A stretch of 64,000 nucleotides of DNA from Carex sylvatica (GCA_964058845.1 CAXKVR010000235.1:1-64000), one strand, 5' to 3'. Shown: positions 33,301 to 45,440, counted from the stretch's first letter. Numbers and translations: made by a program. The notes: generated from the sequence alone by a model not told the origin.

Positions 33301-36300
33301 ATGTCTGTTCTAGCTTTTAACTTCTAATTTTGTTTTGACCTGTCTAATTAACTCTAAATGTTCAAGTCCAATTTTGTGTCATATCCATTGATTTTTTTTT
33401 TTTCAAAATATATAATCCCATTACAAATGAGTCTGCATCGTCTGCATTAACTCAAAAGAGCATCTTTTGAGTTAATGCATCTCATCTGTCTGATTTTAAA
33501 CGGAGTCAATTCGGCACCCGTCTATAATGCAGGGGATCCTTCAATATTAGTGTGGATCTAGCCCACACGAATCTTAAAGCAGATCGGACGGTTCAGATGC
33601 ATTAACTCAAAAGATTCTTTTTTGAGTTAATGCAGAGGATACAAATTCATTACAATTGGGGTATGCAAAATATTGTTCATTTCCCATTTGGTCTCAAAAA
33701 AGTTTCAAAGTATTCCATTGTTATCTCTTAATTTTTAAGTCCCAATTTTGATTCCTGAACATCATTTGGTCTGCATTTAGCACTGACATGTTATGTTCAA
33801 TTTTGCCTTGTTTTCCAATCAGAATGGAAAAGGTTGGGAATTAAATAAAAACTTTGGAACTTCAAGAACCAAAAGTGAGGTTACTTTGAGGACTATTTGT
33901 TTAATTTACTTGAGAGAAGAAAGTTATAATCTATTTTTAATTGCTTATGCCACAAAAAGCTTGTCAATATTGCATTTGGCAACCTGTTTTATTAACATAG
34001 TTCTGTTCTTATATTTTTTATAGATCAAAAGGGATGGAATCACAAAGCTCGTTGTTCTTCCACTTTATCCACAATTCTCCATATCTACCAGTGGCTCGAG
34101 CCTTCGTTTGCTTGAGAGTATATTCAGGTAGTTATTAAAAAGATGTCGTAGACTCTAAAATTCAGAACATAATTTTTTCAAATCCGTTTGTGATGAGCGT
34201 TTAAAAATTTTGCACAGGGAGGATGAGTATCTGGTTAACATGCAACATACTGTAATACCATCTTGGTACCAGCGTGAAGGTTACGTCAAAGCCATGGCCA
34301 CATTAATTGAAAATGAGCTCTCCAAGTTTGCTTCCCCTCAACAAGTATGTTGTATTCTTTATTTCTTTAATTTTTTTTAATGCTGCTTTCTTCGCAGCGG
34401 AAAATTACTCGTATTTTTATTTATATGCAAATAGCATGCAATTTATTCTATATGCTACTAGCAGTAATATTCAACGAAGTTTCTTTTAAATTACGACAAC
34501 TGTTATAACCAAACTTAATTTGATCAAATCAAATTGGCTCTGCTTTTCTCAGACAATCAATTCATAAGCAGTTTGCTTTAAATATAGTTGCATTTGAGAT
34601 ATGAAATAGTAATAGACACTTGTTAGAGAGGTAGGGCAAAAATGTCATTATCTAACAGAAATTTACCTTTTTGTACTGCTCTAATCTAGTGGTTGGTGTA
34701 ATCTGCAAACATTGTAGCACAGATGCCCAATTACCCATGCACAGAACAAAAAAATAGGTTGATCTTACCTCTTGGGACTAACAAGATAACCCTTTGGTGT
34801 CTACTTGGTCTTTTTTTCTCAAGGCCATAAGGGATTAATGAGACACTAAGCATCAGTGGGTGAAATGCAGGTGATGATATTTTTTAGTGCTCATGGGGTC
34901 CCACTTGCATATGTCGAAGAAGCTGGTGACCCGTATAAAGCTGAAATGGAAGAGTGTGTAGATCTTATAATGGAAGAGCTAGAGAATAGAGGGATTACCA
35001 GTCCCTGCACACTAGCTTACCAGGTTCATACCAAAGTCCAAACTTGAAATTCTCATATTTAATATGACAAGGTTGTACAACAATTTAAATACTTTATACT
35101 GATAGAGCCGAGTGGGGCCTGTTGAGTGGTTGAAACCTTACACTGACGAGACAATCATTGAGCTGGGGCGGAGAGGTGTGAAAAATCTCTTAGCTGTACC
35201 AATCAGGTAATGCTAGTTTTATTAAGTGTTTCTCTATTGCAAGTAAGATATTTAATGGCTCTTGCAAATTGTATCCGGATTTCTCATATTGGGAAAGGAT
35301 AGCTAATATAGTTTCAAGTCATTTGCAAATAACACCAAGTTGCTGGTTATTGTGGGAAAAATTATATTCTACTGTACTTTTGAAATTTGTTGGTAGCTCT
35401 GAAGAGTCACCCTCAGTAATTTGAAATTTGTTCTGTATTCAGGTTGGATTGCCAGTCATATAAAAAAAAATTACTTCATTCAACCTCAGTGTCAATGGAT
35501 GGGCCTAACTTAATAATTACCTGAAAGTGTTCGGTGTCAATTTAATTATTTGCAAATAAACCCTTTTGAATACTCTCCTATGAGTGGTAGAGTACCTTCA
35601 TGTACTATATCTGAATGGTACCTTTCCAAACCATTTTGATCCTTTATTTTACTTATTTATTTATATATTTTCTTTTGTAATGTGCAGTTTTGTGAGTGAG
35701 CATATAGAAACTCTAGAGGAAATAGATGTGGAGTACAAGGAGCTTGCCTTGAAATCGGGAATACAGAATTGGGGGCGGGTACCGGCACTGGGATGTGAAC
35801 CCACTTTTATATCTGATCTTGCTGATGCCGTCATTGAGAGTCTTCCTTATGTTGGTGCCATGGCTGTCTCCAATCTTGAGGCGCGCCAGGTAATTAAACT
35901 TCTTCCTCAGGAATTTCACACATGTGCTCCTGTTTCTTTTATATATGCATGAATCTTCTGTGAAGTTATCTGAATGTGTCACTGTATATTTGTGTTCAAG
36001 ATTTTTAGTATAATGGTGTGGTACTAGAAAGGCTCGAAAGTAAATTTTTTATATAGTTATTTAATTTTATGAGTACTAGTCTAAGTCTCCCATCCATTAT
36101 GGCATTTGAACGCTCATCCTTTATTTATAATACCAGTAACTTATTACCATACTACAACTAGGCATTGGCTTGTCCTTTTGTATTTATGTGTGGTTGTAAA
36201 TTCTTCTTTATTTATGTGGTTTGTAATGGCATTTGTATTTATGTTTATCTGTTCCATTATTGGGTTTATATTAGCATGTTAGGCCTATAATGTGGATATC

Positions 36301-36948
36301 CAATTTCAGACCTGAAATATGGTTCCTATCATTACATGTCTGTAGCTGCTACATACCACTACCATGCAGGTTTGATACTCTTTTGAACTTCTGCTGATAC
36401 CAGTTTACAGGGTTAAAAGTAAAGCTTGCCATATACAGAGATCTATTCATTGTTGCAGACCGTGCATTTTTGCTTTGCATCTCTATTTTACATGTAGCAT
36501 CCGTCTAGTTCCAGGGATGCATTTGTGCATCTAAATTTTTAGCAAAATCAGTTTGATTTAAAATTAATATACCTGTTAAGTGCCCTCATGATAAGGACCC
36601 CAAAACCACTTTTTACAAAATTTGTATATTAAGAAATTAAGAGACCAGTTTTGGTAATGCTTTGCTGTTACTTAATATGGTGAAAAATCATTTTGTTTAA
36701 CAACACCTGCCTTTGTTCAGCCACTTGTTCCACTTGGAAGTGTCGAAGAATTATTGGCAGCGTACGATTCGAAGAGAGGCAAACTGCCTCCCCCAGTCAC
36801 GGTGTGGGAGTGGGGATGGACGAAAAGCGCAGAAACGTGGAATGGCCGCGCTGCCATGCTGGCGGTTCTGGCACTGTTGGTTCTAGAAGTAACCACCGGC
36901 CAAGGCTTCTTACACCAATGGGGCATTTTGCCCCTTAAGCTTAATTAA
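30367..36948 (+). CDS. FC2: Ferrochelatase 2 type, plastid, with LHC-like C-terminus, 10 exons
   Basis: Inserts Fe2+ into protoporphyrin IX, the last step of heme synthesis, in plastids. Exons: 30367-30413, 31202-31529, 32073-32216, 32639-32740, 34024-34127, 34218-34344, 34871-35023, 35106-35206, 35688-35889 and 36721-36948. The frame is 1,536 bp, 511 aa. The catalytic core begins [17 protein letters not shown] (about residue 98), then [48 protein letters not shown] and [19 protein letters not shown] with the catalytic His at about 292, then [11 protein letters not shown]. The end carries a linker and one LHC-type membrane helix, [20 protein letters not shown] (about 474-493), which marks the FC2 class. 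Exon 1 to 2 uses donor GTGTAA, which keeps frame; the overlapping GTAAGT two bases later would not. An internal ATG at 31212 (residue 20) is an alternative start giving 492 aa. Confidence 0.96.
33427..33647. mobile_element. MITE in FC2 intron 4, ATTAACTCAAAAG hairpin family
   Basis: The 221-bp insertion is flanked by CATTACAA (33419-33426 and 33648-33655). Each end carries a hairpin built from TGCATTAACTCAAAAGA and TCTTTTGAGTTAATGCA. The body GATCTAGCCCACACGAATCT recurs at 50380-50440 and 58725-58755. It is away from the splice sites. Confidence 0.82.
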
Positions 36949-38300
36949 TAGTGGCACCATGACCCGCATGATATAGAGAAAGTTGTGTGTGTATCCCTGC
37001 AAAGCTTCAAAATAGTATGCTCCCCTGTGTAATTCAAGAAACAAAAGACGCATAGTTTCTTATTGCTATGCTCCCTTGTTTGTCCAGAGAGAAAACAGTA
37101 AGGGCAGGAAGGTTGTTTGGGAATATTTTGAAAGATAGGAAAAAATAAGATACTTTTACATTTAGGGGCCCATCAAATTTATCTTTGTTTTTGGTGGTAT
37201 ATTCGTCATATTTCTCATTTTTTAAAACAGGTTTGATGCAATACTTAGATGTTTTGCTGTGGTACATATGGGATATCCCATAAGATATATGTTCCAGGAT
37301 AATCATACATTTTATTTAGATGTGGGATGCTTAAACTGTTTCTCCCACATGTATTAAAGATTTTGTTTAATGTTTATTTATTGATAATTATGGAGATATG
37401 TGGTACATGATTTTGAAGCGAGAATCTATGCTTGTGCCCTACTTTCAATTTGGCCAGCTTAAAATGTATACCTGATTTACTTTTAAGCTGCAAGTTGGCT
37501 TGGACTATTTTTTATTTATTTAAGAATGCGAATTACAATGCCAGTCAATGTACAAAAGTGTTCATAAAATGCTCGTCTCAATTTTATATAACATAACTTG
37601 AGCGTTTAGTCGCTAACTGAATATCAAAAAAAAAAAAAAACTTGAGAGGATAGGGTTAGGGGCAGATTTGAAATTTTTGTGGGGGGCAAAAAATATTGAA
37701 TCGAATTTAAATAATTAATTGGATTTAAATTAATTAACTAATTGAATACTTGATAAAAAAAAAAATAATGTTTGACTTATACTTTTCAATAATGACTTGT
37801 AATTTTTAATGATTTACAATTCTAATTATTAATCATAATTGAAAATTTTTATTTTTATTTTAACTATAAATTTAATTTGAATTGTAAATTAAATATTATT
37901 TCAAAAGAGACAAAGTCGATTAGAATCGATAGATCACAACTAAAATTTCTAAAATTTCTGTCTATGATTCTAGTATGTTGGTTGAGGTGATTACATCCTT
38001 TATCCAAAAAATTGTTTCTAAAAAATTGCTTCGAATTTTTGGTTTGAGGTGATTAAGTGTATGTTATTCTAGTGTGTTGGTTGCTTCGAATGTTTGGTTT
38101 AATGTCGAAAGTTATGGAAAGTTATGAGTTCGAAATTGAAGATCGAGAAAATTATTTGTTGTAATAAGTAACGGAGAATCCAAATGATAACGTGTTGTAA
38201 CAAGTAACGGAAAATCATTTCAGCATACGTGTATCTAAGAACGGGGAATCCAAATTAGCCGAAGAGGAACACGTTCGAATATCAGGCTCCACACATTCAG
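36949..38300. other. Intergenic between FC2 and VDE
   Basis: FC2 3' flank, then at about 37668-37975 a reversed, decayed relative of the 26919-27266 hAT MITE (GGGGCAGATTTG ... AATTTCTGTCT, with TTAATTAACTAATTGAAT inside). At 38155-38245 the word AAGTAACGGAGAATCCAAAT recurs in degenerate form. Confidence 0.5.
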
Positions 38301-38324
38301 TTCTTATCAAATTACCCTCTCGCT

Positions 38325-39213
38325 CCATTTCCCCCTTCCCTTCCTCATCTCTCCTCAACCTCTCTCTTTCTCTCCTTCTCTCTTTTTCTTTTGTTTTCCT
38401 TTCCCGCCATTATTCTCCCTCCAACCAGTTATAATCCACTCACCTGGTGGGCCCGATCTCTCACCATCCCTCAAGGTCAGTATTCTTCAACCACTGCTAG
38501 AAATTGGAACACATTTGAATCCGCTCGTTCCAGAACTAATGATACCGTAGACCTTCTATTTTGTAATTAAATTTTCAATTCTCATCACGGTTAGCATGAG
38601 AGTCTGTATCCTCTGAGATAGCAAGATTTCGGTTTATCTAAAGCCGGGCCATATTTAATTCGGTGCCTATTCGGAATGCACGGGGCAGTATTATTGTTGC
38701 TTTGAGATTCGTGCAGAAGGGATTTGAAATTTGAGATTCCACAGATCAACTCAAAATTTAAGATATCTCAGGGGATGTGAATTCCACACAATAGCCCCAC
38801 ATATAACAGGCAACTCGGTTGGAATCAGTGTTTTGGGAAGAGTGTTGCTAATGAAAACAATATATCTATATCGGGGATTATTTAATAGAGGTATGATGGG
38901 CTAAACACAGAAATACAATGTGTAAAAGATGTACATATACAGACAGCAAAATGGTACAATATTGTGTATAAAGGGTAGGCAACATTTCAAAACAAGATTT
39001 AATTTGGATGTGGTAGAAATTATGAGGAGAAATTTCCAATACCATGGATTAACTCTCTACAAGCCAATTGATTTGCTATATAACACCCATATATATCTGC
39101 TTCCCTTTTGCATATTCTCAGAACTTAATATTTAAGGTTTAACCATAAATTATTAATTATGTACTCTTTTTATTCATTTTCAGGCACTTACATAGTGCTT
39201 ACAGATTCACCTG
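38325..39213 (+). promoter_or_regulatory. VDE leader with probable 5' UTR intron
   Basis: A C/T-rich leader (38330-38400) precedes a plausible donor CAAG/GTCAGT at 38475. The plausible acceptor TTTTCAG at 39177-39183 is followed by 30 nt of leader before the ATG at 39214. An in-frame TAG at 39193 excludes an earlier start in that exon. The intron is inferred from splice consensus only. Confidence 0.45.
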
Positions 39214-41185
39214 ATGAGAGCTATGACATCTCGGTCATGCATAAAGCATGCATGCCTATACGAAAGAAATACGAAGAAACTTGGAAATGTATCAGGAAAG
39301 GTCAGAATTCGAGATAAGATGAAAGTTTGTTGTGGGCTTCCAAGGGCAAAATGGTCAAATTCTCTTGCAAATTCACACCACATTGATTGTACATTATCTA
39401 TAGCAAGCACCCCTTCATCAAAGGTTAATAGAAAATTCTTCCTTTTTATTCTTTTCAATTAACACAAGGATGAAATAAGGCTTGTGCATACTGCTCAGTA
39501 AAACTTGCATTGAACAATAAGATGAAATTTACAGGAATGTGTTTAATCCAAACTCTCAGTTAATTCATGCTTCAAATAGTTTGATGTTATAGCTCTATAT
39601 TTCTAGGCTAATTTTCAGAGGAATCAACTCGGAAGTTACTAATTCCCTTCTAATCCTAAATCAAGTTAATGCTATGCTAGCAGAAAGAAGGAATTACTAA
39701 TTAAGCCAACTTCCATCCCTATTCCTAATTGATCACATAGCTTTGTCATGGCATTTATTATTTTATGAGTAAAATTTCATAAAGAACTACATTATTTGAC
39801 AGAAAAAAGCAGATATCTTAATACCACTCACTCCATCAGTACTCTGGAATAACGCCAAGAGTTGGAGCAGATTACAGCTTGTGACAATAACCGGAATAGT
39901 TGCATGCTCGTTTTTAGTAATTCCATCAGCCCATGCAGTTGATGCACTGAAGACATGCACTTGTCTATTGAAGGAATGCCGGTATGTAATCTTTTACGCA
40001 TAACTTAATTGTTCTTATTTTCATCCTATCATGCTATAATTTAGCAAGAGGTTAAGGTACCACGTCCAGGCGATGCTCTCAAGAGATCTTTTTTATTCCT
40101 TTTTGTCTTGCTTCTGTGCATATTCGCTGGACTTTGGTTGTAAATTTTAGTTAAGCATTGATCCCCACATAAAACCTGAACTGCATGAAATAAATAAAAA
40201 TATTATAAAAAAGAATTATGAAAATGAAGAAGTTTTGAGATCTTTCCAGCAATAACTAATTGTGCGCAATTCGTAATGGAAGTACTGTTTCCCTGACTGG
40301 GTATAAATTTTCATAAGGTGCTTTCATAACTTATAAAAGGAATTTAGGATTTTTTGTGCAATTGTTTGTTGCTTTTATCAGGATTGAGTTGGCGAAGTGC
40401 ATAGCAAACCCGTCATGTGCTGCAAATGTAGCATGCTTACAGACTTGCAACAACCGTCCTGATGAAACCGAGTGCCAGGTAATATGCCAGCAGTGGTACT
40501 TGCATAAACAGAACCAGTTCCAGTAACAGTAGATTCAAACTTTTCGATCTTTTTTATTTTCTTCCAGAAAAAAATACAAGGTAGTTCGATTCAATTGTAC
40601 TGTATTTTTATGTATCCACACCTAAGGACTAATCTACCAGATATGTTTACTATAACACCATATTCCAATGTTATTGCTAGTTCCATGACTCGTCTGGTGA
40701 TATCATAAATTTGAGGTGATGTGCCGGTACTTACTGGTACCTAGAGGTACATCAATACTTAAAGTCTTAAATTTCATTTTTAATTTCCTGGCAGATAAAA
40801 TGCGGCGACCTTTTCGAGAACAGTGTTGTTGATCAGTTCAATGAGTGTGCTGTCTCCCGGAAGAAGTGTGTGCCCCGTAAATCAGATCTGGGTGAATTCC
40901 CGGAACCCGAACCGGGAGCCCTAGTCAGATCCTTCAACTTGTCAGATTTCACAGGGAAGTGGTACATCTCTAGTGGGCTGAACCCAACCTTCGACACGTT
41001 TGACTGTCAGGTTCACGAGTTTAAAGTAGAGGGAGATAAGCTTGTTGGGAATCTGACATGGAGGATCCGGACCCCAGATACTGGGTTCTTTACCCGATCT
41101 GCTGTGCAGAAGTTTGTTCAGGACCCCTCCAGACCTGGAATTTTGTATAACCATGACAACGAGTATTTGCACTACCAGGATGATT

Positions 41186-41262
<77 letters not shown>

Positions 41263-42139
41263 CACATACACACACACAGAGTCATGCTTGCACACAAATT
41301 AGATACACAAGCTGTATTAACCTGATTTTCCCTGTTCTTTATGCTCTACCGAAAGCTATGATTATGACGAAGATTATGTAGTGTTTTTTGTTAAACGGAT
41401 ACTATTAGGGATTTAGGGTACCTATACCAATCAGGCAACTTTCAATGGCTCTTTTGTTTTTTTGTTTTTGTTTTTTTGGAGTGGTTTTGAGCTCAATTTT
41501 AGCAATACTTCAAAAAAAAATTCCAAATTAATAAAGGCTTCATTAATTGTGCCCAATTATGTCAAAATGAACATTAGCACCAAAATTGAAATCCAGTTAT
41601 TGCCATATTTATTTTGCTTTGTCTAAATGAAATTTAGGTATATTATCTCATCTAAGGTAGAAAACAAGCCTGATGACTACATTTTTGTATACTACCGTGG
41701 GCGAAATGATGCATGGGATGGCTATGGAGGTGCAGTGCTCTACACAAGAAGCCGCACTGTGCCTGCCACAATAATCCCTGAGCTAGAACGGGCTGCTAAG
41801 AGCATAAATCGTGACTTCTCACAATTCATTCGCACCGACAACACGTGTGGGCCCGAGCCACCATTGGTGGAGAGGATAGAGAAGACAGTGGAGGAGGGGG
41901 AGAAGACTATAGTGAGGGAGGTTGAGGAGATAGAAGGGGAGGTGGTGCAATTGGAAAAGACGGAATTGTCCCTGCTTCAGAGGCTAGCTGAGGGGTTCAG
42001 TGAGATAGAGAGAGATACTGAGAACTTCTTCAAGGGATTGAGTAAGGAAGAAATGGAGGTTTTAGATGGGTTAAAAATGGAAGCAGAAGAGGTAGAGAAG
42101 CTGTTTGGCCGTGCTTTACCTATAAGGAAATTGCGATAG
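39214..42139 (+). CDS. VDE: Violaxanthin de-epoxidase, thylakoid lumen, 5 coding exons
   Basis: Lipocalin-fold enzyme converting violaxanthin to zeaxanthin with ascorbate in acidified thylakoid lumen, central to photoprotection. Coding exons: 39214-39423, 39803-39981, 40382-40478, 40795-41186 and 41638-42139; 1,380 bp, 459 aa. Residues 1-115 form a bipartite transit peptide ending in a hydrophobic stretch and AHA cleavage site (about 96-115), so the mature protein would start [11 protein letters not shown]. The Cys-rich domain follows ([38 protein letters not shown]), then the lipocalin domain ([55 protein letters not shown]) and the Glu-rich coiled-coil tail ([20 protein letters not shown]) ending [12 protein letters not shown]. 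Residue D/W at the exon 4/5 junction is split, TG|G. The donor of the last intron is GTCTCT, fused to a microsatellite, which may weaken splicing. Confidence 0.97.
41188..41278. repeat. Compound (TC)n(CA)n microsatellite at VDE splice donor
   Basis: About 16 TC/CT units (41188-41220) followed by 19 CA units (41221-41258) and a degenerate CA tail. The first T is the T of the donor GT, so length changes occur immediately inside intron 4. Confidence 0.97.
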
Positions 42140-43096
42140 TCTTTTGTTCCTTTATTGGCGCCAAGGTGAGGAAAGATTTAAGATAAATTTAGATCAATTT
42201 ATTGGGCTTTTTCGAATTTGTATACCCCACTCAAGAAACATAAAAAAAAAAAAAAAATAGATGAATGGGTGGATTTGGAATTGCCTTGTGATTCTTTGGA
42301 ATCACAGCAGATTTATTTCCCATTTCTCTCATTTAAAAGTTGCCAAGAATACACTTGGCAGCTCCTGCTAAGTTTTCGAAAAAAAAAGAAGTTGCCAAGA
42401 AGTGCAATCTAAAGTCCCATCCTCTCAAACAAAAAGAAAAACAAAAAAAAAAATAGAAAACAAGAAGCAAACGTATACATCAGTAAAAGCCCAGTAACCT
42501 ATTAACTTGAATAAGCCCAAAATAATATAGCTGTGCAGTATCCAGGCCGAAACCAATTCTAAAGCCTAATACAGACTCATGAAATAACCCCTCACCCCAA
42601 CAAACTAGCAGAATGAAATAAAATGGCATGCAAAAAACTATGCCTAACATAAAACTACCAATATACCAGAAAAGCATCCTTATTATTCTCGAATTAATGA
42701 ATATAAATAGAAACAAAGGTCTATAAAATGGAGATGAAAGTCACTTACAGACATAAAATACGTATAAATTAGAGTTTGATATAAATCTAGTGGCTAAACT
42801 AATATTTTCGAAATTCAACTAGAAGATTTCTCATAGTTATTTAAAGTTGAAAAGTTTATCTTTTATTGACATTTAAAGTTAAAATAAAATTTCCTCTCTT
42901 TATGAATATTTAAAGTTAAAATGTTTATATTTTTTGTGGATATTTAAAATAGTCATTATATATATACCTTATTCGATAAACATGTATGAAATACATACCG
43001 GATAAGTTTATTTTTCTTTTATTAGTACTCTTAATATCTTATTCATATTCATCTTATTATATCAAACATTGTACATTCAAATAATCATAATAAATG
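42140..43096. other. VDE 3' flank and AT-rich intergenic DNA
   Basis: No gene seen. At 42830-42960 the words ATATTTAAAGTTAAAATG and GTTTAT recur 3-4 times as a short degenerate tandem repeat. Confidence 0.45.
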
Positions 43097-43257
43097 AATC
43101 TCATCGATGGGTGAGAATCTGCTTCTATTTTTGAGAATAGGAGGATCCTCTTTTAGAGAGATAGAAACAAGAGGAGGAGAGAGAGAGAGGAGGGTCCTCC
43201 TTTTCTTTAATAAAAAGAGTAGATTTCATTCTCTCATCGATATCCTTAATTGAGATT
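43097..43257. mobile_element. Small palindromic MITE-like element
   Basis: The left arm AATCTCATCGATGGGTGAGAATCT and the right arm AGATTTCATTCTCTCATCGAT mirror each other, with AGGAGGATCCTC/GAGGGTCCTCC towards the centre. It has no coding capacity. The boundaries are approximate. Confidence 0.55.
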
Positions 43258-43269
43258 AGTGCCACAATT

Positions 43270-43559
43270 CAGGGACGGAGGCAGAAAATTGACTAATGGG
43301 GGCCAATTTTTTAAATAATTCTAAGTAATATGAAATGCTGGAGTTTTTCAAATTATATATAGTATACAATAACTAATTTTTCTTTCAAAAAAGAATGGGA
43401 GTCAACAATAGAAACTTTTCATATAAAATATGAGATCATAATTTTGAGGTTTTCATAGCATTTTATAATAAAATATATAAAAAAAAACATACATAACTAT
43501 AAGTTTTTGAAAAAATAAAAATTAAGAATCAATTGAACCATTGTATACATATACCTCTG
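43270..43559. mobile_element. hAT-type MITE with 8-bp duplication CCACAATT
   Basis: Starts CAGGGACGGAGGC and ends ATATACCTCTG. Perfect flanks CCACAATT are at 43262-43269 and 43560-43567. The interior is AT-rich and non-coding. Confidence 0.85.
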
Positions 43560-43667
43560 CCACAATTCATACGTCAATCAATTAATGAACAACAAAAAGA
43601 GATATCCCATAATAAATTATCCCCTCGTGTTCGTGTATGATTCACGTTGGTGCACATTTGAATTGTA

Positions 43668-43922
43668 AAATAAATTGTATTACCTTGGTAAGAGGATGGA
43701 AAGGGAAAGGATATATAGCCATATAGAGCTTTAGATCAGGCAAGTCACATGAAACACTTTGCTGTCAATTAAAGTTACATAAAAGGAGTAGAACTGGTGT
43801 TCTTAAGCTCACCAAATAAATTGTATTACCTTGGTGAGAGGATGGAAAGGGAAAGGATATATAGAGCTTTAGATCAGGCAAGTCACATGAAACACTTTGC
43901 TGTCAATTAAAGTTACATAAAA
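43668..43922. repeat. Tandem duplication with 146-bp spacing, including a MITE end
   Basis: The block ATTGTATTACCTTGGTRAGA through AATTAAAGTTACATAAAA occurs at 43668-43784 and 43814-43922 (the second lacks CCATAT). Between them, 43785-43813, is a spare GAGTAGAAC-family terminus, showing that flank plus MITE end were duplicated together. Confidence 0.9.
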
Positions 43923-43923
43923 C

Positions 43924-44321
43924 AAGTAGAATTAGAGTGTTCTTAAGCTTACCAAGGTGTTTTGTGAGCTTAACTCTAAAATTTATTAAATTAGCTTCAA
44001 ACAATAAATTCAAATCGTTGAAACCGATTTACTTCACAAGTGATGAATTTACATATAAATTTTTTAGAATTTTGAATAAATTTTGTATAAAGTCAAGTGG
44101 TTAAAAAATGTTCAAAATGAATGCACTAAAATTAATTTGTAAACCTTCTAATTTTGACCGCTTGACTTTATACTAAAATAATTCAAAAACTTTAAATCTT
44201 TGCATGTAAATTCATCACTTGTGAAGTAGATGAATTTTAACGGTTTGAAACAGATATAATATATTTTGGAGTTAAGCTCACCAAACATCTTAGTGAGCTT
44301 AAAAACACTCTAGTTCTACTC
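43924..44321. mobile_element. Palindromic MITE, GAGTAGAAC family copy 2
   Basis: Arms AGTAGAATTAGAGTGTTCTT and CACTCTAGTTCTACTC mirror around about 44125 (TATAAAGTCAAGTGGT and CCGCTTGACTTTATA). The left flank ACATAAAAC (43915-43923) is found again at 45449-45457, beyond the foldback element that entered at this MITE's last bases. Confidence 0.85.
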
Positions 44322-44323
44322 TA

Positions 44324-45440
44324 CCGAAATTTTTATCAATACCCAAAAAACATACCAAATTACTGAATCTATCAATTTCCGCGCAGGAATCCGAAAAATA
44401 CCCTGTCCGGTTAATAAATAACCAGATTGATTGATTTTGTCCAATTAATAACTAACCGGACAGGATCTAACCCATTTCAACAATTTTGTCCGGTTAACCG
44501 GACTCAATCTTTTCTTTTCTTTTTTTTTCTTTTTTTTTTACAAAATAGAAATTTAAAAAAAATTATATTGAAATATTAGAAATGTTGAATATATTTCTTT
44601 GAAAATAGAAGGAATACAATATAATTTGATTTATTAGAAAAACTGCAACAAATAACCCGGACCAATATTTTTCAGATCGGATTTTTCGCGGCTGTAAGAA
44701 AAATTAATATATTTCTTTATGTGTTATTGGAAAAAAATAAAAATACTTGGATTCTGAATTATTGATTCCGGTTCAAAAGTCACTTCTAGGTAAATATAGA
44801 AAATATTATCATCCTTCTAGTACATTTAATTTCTAAAAAGTTGTATCTATTTTTGAAAAAAAAAACATAAAATTTAAGTTATTTAATGATTGTTATATAA
44901 AAAGAATTTTGAAAATAGATACAACTTTTTAGAAATTAAATGTACTAGAAGGATCACAATATTTTTTGTTTTACCTAGAAGTGGCTTTTGAACCGAGATC
45001 AATAACTCAGAATCCAAGTATTTTTATTTTTTTTCAATAACACAAAGAAATATATTAATTTTTCTTATAGCCGCGAAAAATTCGATCTGAAAAATATTGA
45101 TCCGGTTTATTTATTGTAGTCTTTCTAATAAATCAAATTATATTGTATTCCTTCTATTTTCAAAGAAATATATTCAACATTTCTAATATTTCAATATATA
45201 TATTTTTTAATTTATGTTTTGTAAAAAAAAAAAAGGAAAGAAAAAAAAAATTAAGTCCGGTTAATTATTAACCAGACAAAATTGTTGAAATGAGTTAATC
45301 CTGTCCAATTAGTTATTAATCGGAAAAAATCAACTAATTCGGTTATTTATTAATCGGACAGAGTATTTTTTAAATTTCTGCACGAAAATAGATAGATTCA
45401 GTAATTTAGTATGTTTTTTGAGTATTAATAAAAATTTCGG
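44324..45440. mobile_element. Large foldback element, Mutator-like, 1.12 kb
   Basis: Almost complete palindrome: ends CCGAAATTTTTATCAATACC and GGTATTGATAAAAATTTCGG-like mirror, arms of about 530 bp, and a loop of about 55 nt around 44860-44915. The 9-bp flanks are TCTACTCTA (44315-44323) and TCTACTCAA (45441-45449). The outer arm repeats CCGGTTAATAAATAACC motifs and the inner arm has TTTTCGCGGCTGTAAGAAAA. It has no coding region. The 9-bp duplication fits Mutator-like elements. Confidence 0.88.

Noticed and set aside
40942..41381. Open frames of alternating Ser-Leu, His-Thr, Arg-Glu and Cys-Val across 41188-41278 on both strands
   Set aside because: They are translations of the dinucleotide microsatellite in VDE intron 4; only the exon 4 frame up to 41186 has family support.
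10558..42139. Operon-like or biosynthetic gene cluster of pigment genes
   Set aside because: The genes are on different strands with separate long upstream regions and belong to different pathways; proximity alone is not evidence.
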